From contig NZ_JANIHG010000002.1 of assembly GCF_024518575.1 (NCBI RefSeq), positions 1 to 64,000 of the forward strand: DNA of 64,000 nucleotides, written 5' to 3'. Position numbers and translations under genes: made by a program. The DNA comes from Methanothrix sp. (GTDB lineage Archaea > Halobacteriota > Methanosarcinia > Methanotrichales > Methanotrichaceae). Under the pieces are notes generated by a model, which was not told the origin of the DNA, did no database searches, and saw nothing but the letters and a program-made list of their open reading frames with translations. This document shows, piece after piece, positions 54,350-62,675 of the stretch (position 1 is its first letter; each line of letters opens with the position of its first letter).

Positions 54350-55369
54350 TCATTCCACGAGCACCATCTCCACCGGCCGTCTCGGAGTATGTCTTGTCGG
54401 CGGAGCGTATCCCATGCGTATGAGCAGCTGTGGATATCTTACGCCAAGAAACTTCGCCATCTCTTCTCTGAGCTCATCTATTGCTATAGGCTGGCTGAAG
54501 AGATCGAAGCGCACGTCCATCTCTGTGGCCAGGAGGAACAGCTTCTCGAAGGTGACGCCCAGCCTGACCCACGTGAGCCTGTCCTCTGAGTTCGATGATA
54601 GAACTCCAACCGCAGGAGATTCTCTCATTAGAGCTGACTCCTTTCTGGCCCTCGACCAGGATGTGTCAAATGTTCCGAATATAAACTTTCCAAGATACGA
54701 CTCGAAATCAGAATAGCCAAATGCATAGCCAGGCAGCCCGTCGTACGCATCCGAGGTGTTGGGTCTTATCCAGGATGCCAGCTCCCTCCTGAACTCCTTA
54801 TTCCCGAGCTGTATTTTGTGTGCGCGCGCGAGTATATCTGCCATCCGGCTCTTGCCCTCCGGATCTGTCATTATGTCAAGCCTGAAGCCATCTTTCTCCA
54901 CGAGCTCTTTCATCCTCTGAAGCTTCTCAGGCTCGATCTCCCTATCCTCAAACCTGCTTCGATTCGTGTGCCTCTCTGTTATCTGTCTGAACAGGTCGGG
55001 GAACCTTCTCTCAGTGAGACCCTCTGAAAAGCTGATCAGAGCGATGCGATCCGCGTCCATGCCGTCGGGGAAGCATTCAATCCTGTAACCCAGATTGAAG
55101 TGCTCCGCAGCGATTAGGATATTTGCCACCGCACAGCCCAAACTTATGTATGCGGTCCTGTGCGTCGGATCGACTGCGGGGAGTGTTCTGGACCTGTCAA
55201 ATATCACAGATATGCTGCTGTCTCTGATTGAGAACTTCCATGGCTGTGTGTTTGGGCCTGATGGGGCGAGAACCGCATACCTCAGGACAAATTTCAGCTT
55301 ATCATACATGCTTCCCTGTGACGGAAAATCCTCCTCACGTACATCCCATGCGGCCAGGTTTCTACTCAT
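54350..55369 (-). CDS. Acg-type nitroreductase-fold flavoprotein
   Basis: A 339 aa FMN-fold protein of the Acg family of paired nitroreductase domains. VLRYAVLAPSGPNTQPWKFSI is the FMN-binding entry, DRSRTLPAVDPTHRTAYISLG the first-domain core, RHTNRSRFEDREI the second Arg-rich segment, and GVTFEKLFLLATEMDVRF the C-terminal half. Known members bind FMN but often lack clear nitroreductase activity and have been linked to dormancy and stress. It stands alone with gaps on both sides. Confidence 0.85.
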   Translation of the reverse strand: MSRNLAAWDVREEDFPSQGSMYDKLKFVLRYAVLAPSGPNTQPWKFSIRDSSISVIFDRSRTLPAVDPTHRTAYISLGCAVANILIAAEHFNLGYRIECFPDGMDADRIALISFSEGLTERRFPDLFRQITERHTNRSRFEDREIEPEKLQRMKELVEKDGFRLDIMTDPEGKSRMADILARAHKIQLGNKEFRRELASWIRPNTSDAYDGLPGYAFGYSDFESYLGKFIFGTFDTSWSRARKESALMRESPAVGVLSSNSEDRLTWVRLGVTFEKLFLLATEMDVRFDLFSQPIAIDELREEMAKFLGVRYPQLLIRMGYAPPTRHTPRRPVEMVLVE

Positions 55370-55743
55370 GAGTGTGGTCCTCCATAGCTTGCAATGGCTC
55401 GATGCGCCACATGCTGCACAGCAGGGAGCGCAACCGACAAATATATTGTGAGCTGATGAAATATAAAAGTTGGCTCATTCTGGGTGGATCCTGAGATCCA
55501 AACTGCCTGTGATCAGTGAGAAGAAAATGAGGCGATCGATATCGTCATCTAAGAAAAGACCAGTGCTCAGTAATCAGTTGCTTCAGCTCCATGCGCCTTA
55601 ACTTTGGGAGATGTCTGGATGGTGCACCTCTGAGCTCACAGGATCATCTGCGCGCAACTGAGACTCCCGTCTTCAGGCCGGCGTGTTTGACAATCACCAG
55701 ATTCCGTAAACTCCTTTAACATAGCACATTCACCTGCAGAAGC
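55370..55743. other. gap with weak TnpB-end-like segment
   Basis: No intact gene. On the plus strand about 55645-55685 reads QDHLRATETPVFRPA, followed by CCCGTC-TTCA-GGCCGG, which resembles the TnpB C-terminal tail plus guide-RNA hairpin seen at 42.9 and 61.9 kb. The likeness is short, so this is tentative. The promoter of purB must lie at the right end. Confidence 0.35.
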
Positions 55744-57084
55744 ATGCCGATACATCCAATAGATTACAGGTACGGGACGCCGGAGATGAAGGCGATCTGG
55801 GAGGAGGATTACAGGATCAGGATGCTCTTCAGGGTGGAGGCAGCCCTTGCCAGGGCAGAGGAGGAGGTCGGCCTCATCCCGAGGGGAGCCGCAGATGCGA
55901 TATCGAGGGCAGCGGAGATCGCATCGCCCCAGCGGGCAAAGGAGATCGAGGCCGAGATAGGGCATGACATGATGGCAGTGGTCCTGGCGATGGCTGAGGC
56001 CTGCGATTACGGGGAGTGGATACATCTCGGCGCGACATCGAATGATATTCTGGATACAGCAACAGGCCTGCAGCTCAAAGCATCCCTGGAGATCATCGAG
56101 TCGAAGCTCAGGGAGCTGCTCAGAGTCCTCCTGGAGATGGCCCTGGAAAACAAGGATCTCGTATGCGCCGGTAGGACACATGGACAGATGGCTGTACCAA
56201 CGACCTATGGGCTGAGGTTTGCGATATGGGCCTCAGAGGTCTCCCGCCACATCGAGAGGCTCAGGGAGATACGGCCCAGGGCTGCGGTCGGGAAGATCAG
56301 CGGTGCCGTTGGGACACAGGCAGCATTCGGCCCCCACGGCATGACCATACAGCGCAGGGTCATGGAGATCCTCGGGCTCAATGAGGTCGATGTCTCCAAC
56401 CAGGTCGTGCAGAGGGATCGCCACGCAGAGGTCATATGTCTCCTGGCCCTCATCGCCTCCACGCTCGACAAGATCTGCGTGGAGATCAGGACTCTACAGA
56501 GGACAGAGATCGGGGAGGTGGAGGAGAGCTTCGGCAAGAAGCAGGTAGGTTCCAGCACAATGCCGCACAAGAGAAATCCGATAAGATCTGAGCAGGTCTG
56601 TGGCCTTGCGAGGGTTGTCAGAGCACAGGTTGAGCCAGCGTTTGCGAACATACCGCTCTGGGATGAGAGGGATCTCACAAACTCCAGCTGCGAGCGCGTC
56701 ATATTCCCTGAGGCCTTCGTGCTCACAGATCACATACTCAATCTCACCATCAGGATTCTGAAAGGGCTCAGGATACGAAAGGAGAACGTCGAGAGAAACC
56801 TCACCCTGCTCAAGGGTCTGAACATGGCTGAGGCTGTCATGGTTGAGCTGGCGAAGAGGGGCGCTGGCAGGCAGACATCTCATGAGATACTGAGGAAGGC
56901 ATCGATGAGGGCGTTTGAGGAGAGGCGTGAGCTGCTCGATGTCCTCCTAGAGGATGGAACTGTCACGAAATACATCGGCGAGGATGAGCTCAGAGAGCTG
57001 CTCGATCCACACAGATACACAGGCACAGCTGTCGAGCAGGTGGAGCGGCTTGAGAGGAAGCTCAGGGCATACTGCGAGGATTGA
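55744..57084 (+). CDS. purB: adenylosuccinate lyase
   Basis: Cleaves SAICAR and adenylosuccinate in purine synthesis. The 446 aa protein starts IHPIDYRYGTPEMKAIW and shows HDMMAVVLAMAE, GRTHGQMAVPTTYG and the fumarase-family signature GSSTMPHKRNPIRSE near residue 275. It has its own transcript; 240 bp of non-coding DNA and the accessory patch follow. Confidence 0.97.
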   Translation: MPIHPIDYRYGTPEMKAIWEEDYRIRMLFRVEAALARAEEEVGLIPRGAADAISRAAEIASPQRAKEIEAEIGHDMMAVVLAMAEACDYGEWIHLGATSNDILDTATGLQLKASLEIIESKLRELLRVLLEMALENKDLVCAGRTHGQMAVPTTYGLRFAIWASEVSRHIERLREIRPRAAVGKISGAVGTQAAFGPHGMTIQRRVMEILGLNEVDVSNQVVQRDRHAEVICLLALIASTLDKICVEIRTLQRTEIGEVEESFGKKQVGSSTMPHKRNPIRSEQVCGLARVVRAQVEPAFANIPLWDERDLTNSSCERVIFPEAFVLTDHILNLTIRILKGLRIRKENVERNLTLLKGLNMAEAVMVELAKRGAGRQTSHEILRKASMRAFEERRELLDVLLEDGTVTKYIGEDELRELLDPHRYTGTAVEQVERLERKLRAYCED

Positions 57085-57234
57085 AGATAGTGCGATATCT
57101 GAGAGAACGCTCTATTTATTGCAACCTCGCCGTATGCCGGTTGCTGAATGCACTCACTCGCTCGACAGGAGCGCATAGCGTGACTGCTCGAGCAAGTTAT
57201 CGCTAAGAGCGTTGAGAGAATTGGGAAGATAGGA

Positions 57235-57281
57235 GGCAAAAGGCGGGTGTCGGAGGTGGGAACGCGTCCGGCTTTTGCCCA
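57235..57281 (-). ncRNA. candidate stem-loop RNA with anti-Shine-Dalgarno-like loop
   Basis: GGCAAAAG (57235-57242) pairs with CTTTTGCC (57272-57279), and after one mismatch CGGG (57244-57247) pairs with TCCG (57267-57270), giving a 12-bp stem. The minus-strand loop contains CCCACCTCCGAC. A consensus BRE/TATA (CGAAATATTTATATT, minus, TATA at 57303-57310) predicts a start near 57281, at the foot of the stem. That geometry argues for a transcribed small RNA. Its 3' end is not defined. It could alternatively be a structured end of the purB mRNA. Confidence 0.45.
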
Positions 57282-57324
57282 AACAAATTAAGGCAATTGT
57301 CGAATATAAATATTTCGGTCGTAT

Positions 57325-57440
57325 TGCTGTGTTGAATAATTAAGAGCTCTAAGGTCGAGAGCTATTGATTTTTACTAGGATTGCAATTCGTATGAATCCA
57401 GCCTCTGCTATCGGATTCTCAAACATTATTCAACACAACA
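57325..57440. mobile_element. 116-bp miniature inverted-repeat element (MITE), copy 2
   Basis: Same length and orientation as the copy at 26637-26752, with 6 mismatches in 116 bp by eye. The left terminal repeat TGCTGTGTTGAATAAT is intact; the right end has one change (ACAACA instead of ACAGCA). The 8-bp duplications GGTCGTAT flank it (57317-57324 and 57441-57448), different from those of copy 1, which proves independent insertion. As in copy 1, the duplication begins 6 bp behind a consensus TATA box. Confidence 0.9.
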
Positions 57441-57448
57441 GGTCGTAT

Positions 57449-57587
57449 CAGGGGACCTGTCCGAATAACACCGGTACCTTCTCGCGTGGTCGAAGATAAT
57501 AAACATTTAAAATAAGTTTTAAATAGGTTGCCCCAACCCTGTATGCATCTCAGGTTTCATGCTTTGGTCGTGGGCTCGATTCACCGG
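57449..57587. other. AT-rich segment preceding the CRISPR-like repeats
   Basis: Contains a run of A/T (57495-57527, including TTTAAAATAAGTTTTAAATAGG) that could be a promoter or a leader. A loose partial likeness to the following repeat (GCATCTCAGG at about 57545) is present. No gene. Confidence 0.4.
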
Positions 57588-57697
57588 CTATCATCTCAGG
57601 AATCTGCATACAATAGCACAGCACGACATACTCGTTCTGGATTTCAAATCACTGTATCCAACTATCATCTCAGGAATCTGCATACACTAGCACAGCA
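57588..57697. CRISPR. two-unit CRISPR-like repeat (36-nt repeats, 38-nt spacer)
   Basis: Two 36-nt repeats, 57588-57623 and 57662-57697, begin CTATCATCTCAGGAATCTGC and end AGCACAGCA; they differ at one base (A/C at repeat position 26). A 38-nt unique segment separates them. Lengths are typical of CRISPR, and an AT-rich stretch lies upstream. Against it: only two units, no palindrome in the repeat, and no cas genes in the window apart from the distant Cas4-like pair. It may instead be a decayed array end or a duplicated regulatory segment upstream of polB. Confidence 0.4.
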
Positions 57698-57807
57698 TCC
57701 CACGTATCCTGCAAAGACGCATGCTCTTTGTTCGATTCTGCACCGGACTTATCAGAATGGGGATCCGCACTTCGAATACTTTATAACCGATCCGGTTTAT
57801 CTTCTGC

Positions 57808-60420
57808 ATGATGCGCTTCCAGATCCTGGATGCAAACTACGTCTACGACAGAAGTGGATATCCTGTCGTGCAGCTGTTTGGCGTCAGCGATGGTGGGGAT
57901 AGCGTTATCTGCCGTGTGTCAGGATTCCGGCCTTATTTTTATGCAAGCGCTCATGACCTCGCCAGTGCAGCGGATGCTGTCAGATCCCTGGGTCTCGATG
58001 TGGAGATCGTCGAGCGATACGAGCCCATAGGGTACCAGTCGAGGCCATCAGAGATGCTCAGGATAATCGCGAGGGATCCTAAGTCTGTCAGGGAGATAAG
58101 GGACAGGGTGAAGGAGATCCCCTCCGTTAAGGCGGTCTACGAGACCGACATTCTCTTCAAGAACAGATTTCTCATAGATACAGGCCTCGGCGGCATGGCG
58201 TGGGTTAAAGTCCCGGACGGGGAGAGAGGCGAGATGCGCGACAGGCGCCGGTTGATCGTTGATGTGCCTGTGGATAAGCTGGCGCAGGAGGATCTTGAGA
58301 GCACGGCGCCTCTGAGGTTCATGGCCTTCGATATCGAATGCCTACCGAAGAACGGGGAGATGCCCAGGCCTGAGAGCTCACCTGTGATACTGATAAGCAT
58401 GGCATTCAATCCCCCCTATCGAGGGCTGAGCGACCTCGTTCTGGTGGGGAGGGAGCTCAAATGCGAGAGGCAGGATGTTGAGGGCTGTGCTGATGAGAGA
58501 GACCTCATCTCCAGGTTTGTCTCTGTAATCGACGAATACGATCCTGATATCATGGCTGGCTACAACTCGAACGAGTTCGACATCCCGTATCTCAGGGAGC
58601 GGGCATCCAGGCTGGGAATAGAGATGGATGTGGGTCGCGATGGAAGCACATGGCTCATCAAAAGCATAGGCGGTAACAAAAATGTCGCTGTGACCGGCCG
58701 GGTCGTTGTGGACCTGCTTCCGATCATCAGATCCTCATTCAGCCTGAAGCAGTACACTCTCAGAAACGCTGCCATGGAGCTGATCGGAGAGGAGAAGCGA
58801 GACGTGAACCCTGCCAGGATGGAATCGATCTGGCTTGAAGGCGATGGGCTCTCAGATCTCATAAGCTACTCGAGGCAGGATGCGGTGCTTGTCATGCAGC
58901 TCCTCCTACGCCTGAGGCTGATGGATAAATACATAGCCCTGGCGAGGGCGAGCGGTTCGCTGCTCCAGGACATAGTCAATGGCGGCCAGAGCGGCATGGT
59001 TGAGAACCTGCTGCTCAGGAGGTTCAGATCGCATGGGAGAGTTCTCCCGCCGAAGCCGGACTCGGAGGAGTCGGACGAGCGGTTCATGGATGCAGATGAG
59101 CTGAAGGGCGGGGCGGTTCTCACTCCCGTGAAGGGACTTGTGGAGAACGTCGTCATATTGGACTACAAATCGCTCTATCCCACGATAATGATGGCCCACA
59201 ACCTCTGCTACTCGACAGTGGTCACAAAGGAGAGGCCGTTAGAAGTTATAAAATCGCCATCTGGTGGAGATTTCGCAGCCCCCTCTGTTTGCAAAGGGAT
59301 TGTGCCGGAGATACTGAGGGAGCTGCTGGAGAAAAGGACAGAGACGAAGAGGCTCATGAAGAGCGCGGGCGAAGAGGAGCGTGCGTTTCTCGATGCAAAG
59401 CAGTACGCGCTCAAGATCCTGCTGAACAGCTTCTATGGATACTCTGGATACGCCAGGGCGAGGCTTTACAGTCTGACTCTGGCGAACGCTGTTACAAGCT
59501 TCGGAAGGCATAACATAATAAGGACAAAGGAGATGATCGAGGAGATCGGCTCCGTTTACATTGTTGATGGGAGGGCTGTGCTCCCCAGAGAGAATCCCGT
59601 TGGAGGCAGGCGCTACGATCTCTCTGTCGTCTACGGGGACACGGACAGCGTATTTGTCAGGATATCCTCTGATCAGAGCATCTCCCCTGAGGATGCGGAG
59701 CTTATAGGACGAAAGATCGCGGAGACGATAACATCGAAGCTCCCGGAGCCGATGGAGCTCGTATTCGAGGCGTTCGCCAGGCGTGCGATCTTCCTGGCGA
59801 AGAAAAGGTATGCCCTCTGGCTATTCGAGAGGGCTTCCGAGAGCGGATGGAGGGACAGGATAAAGGTCAGAGGCATGGAGACTGTGCGAAGGGACTGGTG
59901 CGATCTCACCTCCAAGACTCTCCGGAGATGCCTTGAGCTGATTCTGAAGGAGGGCCGGGTGGATGATGCAGTTGAGCACGTTAGGGATGTGATCCAGAGG
60001 CTCAGGGATATGGATATCACGCGGGACAGGGAGCTTCTCGACGATCTTGTGCTCACAAGACGTTTCACAAAGGATGCATCCACATACAGGAACAAGCAGC
60101 CCCACATCCAGCTGGTCGAGAAGATGCGGAGGCGCGGAGGGAGGGTGCCGGGTGTGGGCGACAGGGTCGCGTTCATAATAGTCAAGGGAGGCAAAAAGAC
60201 GCTCTTTGTCGACAGGGCTGAGGATCCGGAGTATGCTGTGGAGAACAACCTTCCGGTGGATACAGAATATTACATTGAGAAGCAGCTTCTCCCGCCTGTT
60301 CTCAGGCTCTTCACGCCATTTGATGTGGGCAGGGAGAGCCTGCTCCAGTGCAGATCTCAGAAAAGCCTCCTCCATTTTGATCAGCGGGCCCAGAAGCAGC
60401 GATCCCTGCTGGACTTTTAG
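57808..60420 (+). CDS. polB: family B DNA polymerase
   Basis: An 870 aa replicative/repair polymerase. Exonuclease motifs: AFDIECLPKNGE, YNSNEFDIPYL and YSRQDAVLVM; polymerase motifs: LDYKSLYPTIMMAHNL (A), KILLNSFYGYSG (B) and VYGDTDSVFV (C). The C-terminus has two successive Q-x-x-L-x-x-F segments, QKSLLHF and QRSLLDF, the last at the very end; these look like PCNA-binding boxes. CTTTATAACC about 25 bp upstream predicts a leaderless mRNA from ATG 57808 (or 57811). Confidence 0.96.
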   Translation: MMRFQILDANYVYDRSGYPVVQLFGVSDGGDSVICRVSGFRPYFYASAHDLASAADAVRSLGLDVEIVERYEPIGYQSRPSEMLRIIARDPKSVREIRDRVKEIPSVKAVYETDILFKNRFLIDTGLGGMAWVKVPDGERGEMRDRRRLIVDVPVDKLAQEDLESTAPLRFMAFDIECLPKNGEMPRPESSPVILISMAFNPPYRGLSDLVLVGRELKCERQDVEGCADERDLISRFVSVIDEYDPDIMAGYNSNEFDIPYLRERASRLGIEMDVGRDGSTWLIKSIGGNKNVAVTGRVVVDLLPIIRSSFSLKQYTLRNAAMELIGEEKRDVNPARMESIWLEGDGLSDLISYSRQDAVLVMQLLLRLRLMDKYIALARASGSLLQDIVNGGQSGMVENLLLRRFRSHGRVLPPKPDSEESDERFMDADELKGGAVLTPVKGLVENVVILDYKSLYPTIMMAHNLCYSTVVTKERPLEVIKSPSGGDFAAPSVCKGIVPEILRELLEKRTETKRLMKSAGEEERAFLDAKQYALKILLNSFYGYSGYARARLYSLTLANAVTSFGRHNIIRTKEMIEEIGSVYIVDGRAVLPRENPVGGRRYDLSVVYGDTDSVFVRISSDQSISPEDAELIGRKIAETITSKLPEPMELVFEAFARRAIFLAKKRYALWLFERASESGWRDRIKVRGMETVRRDWCDLTSKTLRRCLELILKEGRVDDAVEHVRDVIQRLRDMDITRDRELLDDLVLTRRFTKDASTYRNKQPHIQLVEKMRRRGGRVPGVGDRVAFIIVKGGKKTLFVDRAEDPEYAVENNLPVDTEYYIEKQLLPPVLRLFTPFDVGRESLLQCRSQKSLLHFDQRAQKQRSLLDF

Positions 60421-60430
60421 GACGATAGCA

Positions 60431-60468
60431 GGGCTAATCCCCGCCTTTTCAAAGGCGGGATACAGCCC
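60431..60468 (+). terminator. compound hairpin after polB
   Basis: CCCGCCTTT (60440-60448) pairs with AAAGGCGGG (60451-60459), and outer GGGCT / AGCCC (60431-60435, 60464-60468) encloses it. It begins about 10 bp after the stop and probably ends the mRNA. The GC-rich hairpin also resembles those of IS605-type ends elsewhere in the window. The rest of the gap to 60647 holds nothing supported. Confidence 0.5.
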
Positions 60469-60647
60469 GTACACATTGTAGACTCCCGAAATCATTCCGC
60501 ATCTCATCCAGCTCCGGCGTCATAGCCCGGAATATGAATTGAAACATGGAGTTCGAATACATTCATCTGCAGATCCATCGCTGCTGCGCTGAAGCCGCCG
60601 CAATGACCCCGGAAGCACGGCGGATCTCGGTGTAGCTCATCGCATAG

Positions 60648-61610
60648 CTACATCCACTCGTAGTGCATCATGACCTCAGGAACCATGCTGTAGAGCAGGC
60701 TGTTCTCGACGTAGCCGAAGAACAGGCACCCACTGCAGCCTTCAGATATATTTTTACGCATCTCGCGAGACTCGCGCCAGACATTTGATATGCCCCTGGA
60801 TACATGGCCCAGAGGCTCGTCGTGGACGCGGCAGACGTAAATGCTCCCGTCCACCGATACGTGGAGTATCAGATCCGCTGCATGGCACCTGAACTCCGGC
60901 CTCCCCTCCTGTATCATCCTGAGGTATGTGATGGAGTTGATGATCGGAGCGCCTCTTGATTTGAGATCGATCAGCTCCCCGATCGCTGATCTGTAGCGTC
61001 CCCGATCTCTGATCTTAAGATCGTCGCACTCTGCTTCATCAAACTCGTGGAGCGGCTCGAACGAGATCCATGCATCGATCCTTTTCGCAAGCTTCACCAG
61101 AGCCGTAAGTTCTCCGAGATTTTTATTGCTGATCACGCAGTTCATCAGGACCTCGATGCCCCTCCTCCTGGCCTCCACGATGCCATCCACGATCTCATCG
61201 AGATCTATGCCTCTTATCTCCCTGAGACTCTCGATCCCGTCCACAGAGACCGTGAGGTAGTTGAGGCTCTCGAGATCATTTATCCTCTCGCTTAGCAGAA
61301 TGCCGTTCGTCACCAGCGATGTCAACATCCCCAGAGATCTCGCGTGCCGCAGGATCTCCGGAAGTTCGTGCCGCAGCAGAGGCTCGGTGGCCCATGCATT
61401 GTATGCGCCTATACCGAATCGCGCTGCGTCATCGAGCATCCCTTTAATCTCCCTGTAGCCCATCTCATTACCGCGCCTGCGCCAGTGAGGGCAGAAGCTG
61501 CATCTGAGGTTGCAGCCAGTGTTCACCGTATGGGAGAGAACAAAGGGCCTGCGTCTCACACGCAGCTGCCAAACTGCTCTCATCATCAGCTTCGGATCGA
61601 TTTTCCTCAT
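60648..61610 (-). CDS. radical SAM protein of unknown specificity
   Basis: A 320 aa enzyme. HTVNTGCNLRCSFCPHW carries the CxxxCxxC cluster motif near residue 33; WATEPLLRHELPEIL takes the place of the usual GGEP, and SVDGIESLREIRGID is the SAM-fold strand. The C-terminus has RCHAADL, VCRVHDEP and CSGCLFFG, so an auxiliary cluster is possible though the full SPASM spacing is absent. No substrate can be named. Its start lies about 40 bp from a degenerate TnpB segment on the other strand. Confidence 0.78.
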   Translation of the reverse strand: MRKIDPKLMMRAVWQLRVRRRPFVLSHTVNTGCNLRCSFCPHWRRRGNEMGYREIKGMLDDAARFGIGAYNAWATEPLLRHELPEILRHARSLGMLTSLVTNGILLSERINDLESLNYLTVSVDGIESLREIRGIDLDEIVDGIVEARRRGIEVLMNCVISNKNLGELTALVKLAKRIDAWISFEPLHEFDEAECDDLKIRDRGRYRSAIGELIDLKSRGAPIINSITYLRMIQEGRPEFRCHAADLILHVSVDGSIYVCRVHDEPLGHVSRGISNVWRESREMRKNISEGCSGCLFFGYVENSLLYSMVPEVMMHYEWM

Positions 61611-61652
61611 GCGATCTCCACTTCAGCTGGGAATGCATCAAGAGTCCGGGCT

Positions 61653-61921
61653 GAATCTCGTCTCATTGAGTACAACGCCCGAAAGCCTGGAGTGTCGGCT
61701 GTGCTCTTGGATTCGAGGAAGACTTCCAGAACATGTCCGGAATATGGGCATGTCTCTTAGAGCAAACGGCCTAACCGCGATGAGCTCAGATGTGAGTCTT
61801 GCGCATTTGCTGAGCTTGCAGATCATATTGCTGCAGTAAACATCACAGCCAGGACAGCTGTCGACCAGCCTATTGTAGCGGTGCATATGGAGTTACAGGC
61901 TCCGGTCTTCAGACTGGAGTA
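61653..61921 (+). pseudogene. degenerate TnpB C-terminal fragment
   Basis: The plus strand reads LIEYNARKPGVSAVLLDSRK, TSRTCPEYGHVS, a TAG stop (61758-61760), SKRPNRDELRCESCAFAELA, DHIAAVNITAR and finally LQAPVFRLE. This is the zinc-ribbon end of TnpB: the second Cys of the first pair is now Tyr, and the Gly after the second pair is Ala. The N-terminal two thirds and the RuvC Asp are missing. The final CTCCGGTCT-TC-AGACTGGAG is the remnant 3' hairpin. It overlaps the 3' end of the convergent pps gene. Confidence 0.75.
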
Positions 61922-62675
61922 GCTGACCCATTCTTGAAGTTAGATACTCCTGCATCTCGATCAGAGCATCCCTCAATGTGTTCCTGTTGCTGTAATCCCT
62001 CAGTACAGTCTGGAGATACTCTGTGGGGGATCCTGAGAGCGATCTTATCTTTCCCACCAGATTTGGCACAGCTCTTGTTATGTTATCCACGATCGTGATG
62101 CTGGCCATCATGGCCGTCCTTGAGAGGGGATTGAGATCCACGGCTATCACAGTCTTACCCATCCCCACAAGCGCCTCGCACCTGTCACCATCCTCCAGGG
62201 GTATCAGCACAGCATCTGCATCGTATATGCCGCCCCTGGTAGCCAGAGCGCGGCTGTGCTCCAGTCCCGGTATCCTGCAGTCGGGATTCTCTCCCAGAAC
62301 CAGGCGCGCACCGTGAGATCTGAGGAGATCCGCGATCTTTCTCACCCGATCCTCGCTTCTGTGGAACAGGTTCACCTCCAGGGGCGCATTCAGGAGAGAG
62401 GCAAGCTCCACCATCTCTCCGGGAACAAGAGCAGCAACGTTCCCATTCACGCTGATCGCCGGCCTCTTCGCGAGAAGAAGGGCTGCCGCGGCTGCAAGTG
62501 TTGCCCGATCCGCTGAGCGCATGGTCCTCTCGCCGAGGATGTAATCGAACGCCTCGCCCCGCCCCTGTGCGATCAGCCCCTGGACGCTTGTTATCCCATT
62601 CCTCACGCCATCCGCGATCCTCTCGCGCGTCATGAGTGAGGCATATCTTGGATGCGATCTTGGTATCTCAGTCAA
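61893..62675 (-). CDS. 4-phosphopantoate--beta-alanine ligase
   Basis: Archaeal phosphopantothenate synthetase (COG1701), joining 4-phosphopantoate and beta-alanine with ATP for CoA. The 260 aa protein shows SHPRYASLMTRERIADGVRNG, SVNGNVAALVPGEM, EVNLFHRSEDRV and VDLNPLSRTAMMASI. It overlaps the pantoate kinase gene by 8 bp. Its last 10 codons lie within the TnpB remnant on the opposite strand, so its C-terminus may have been reshaped by that insertion. Confidence 0.94.
   Translation of the reverse strand: MTEIPRSHPRYASLMTRERIADGVRNGITSVQGLIAQGRGEAFDYILGERTMRSADRATLAAAAALLLAKRPAISVNGNVAALVPGEMVELASLLNAPLEVNLFHRSEDRVRKIADLLRSHGARLVLGENPDCRIPGLEHSRALATRGGIYDADAVLIPLEDGDRCEALVGMGKTVIAVDLNPLSRTAMMASITIVDNITRAVPNLVGKIRSLSGSPTEYLQTVLRDYSNRNTLRDALIEMQEYLTSRMGQLLQSEDRSL

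Noticed and set aside
57530-57587. A third CRISPR-like repeat upstream of the two called
   Set aside because: Only about 10 bases match (GCATCTCAGG) and the spacing is wrong for a 74-nt period.
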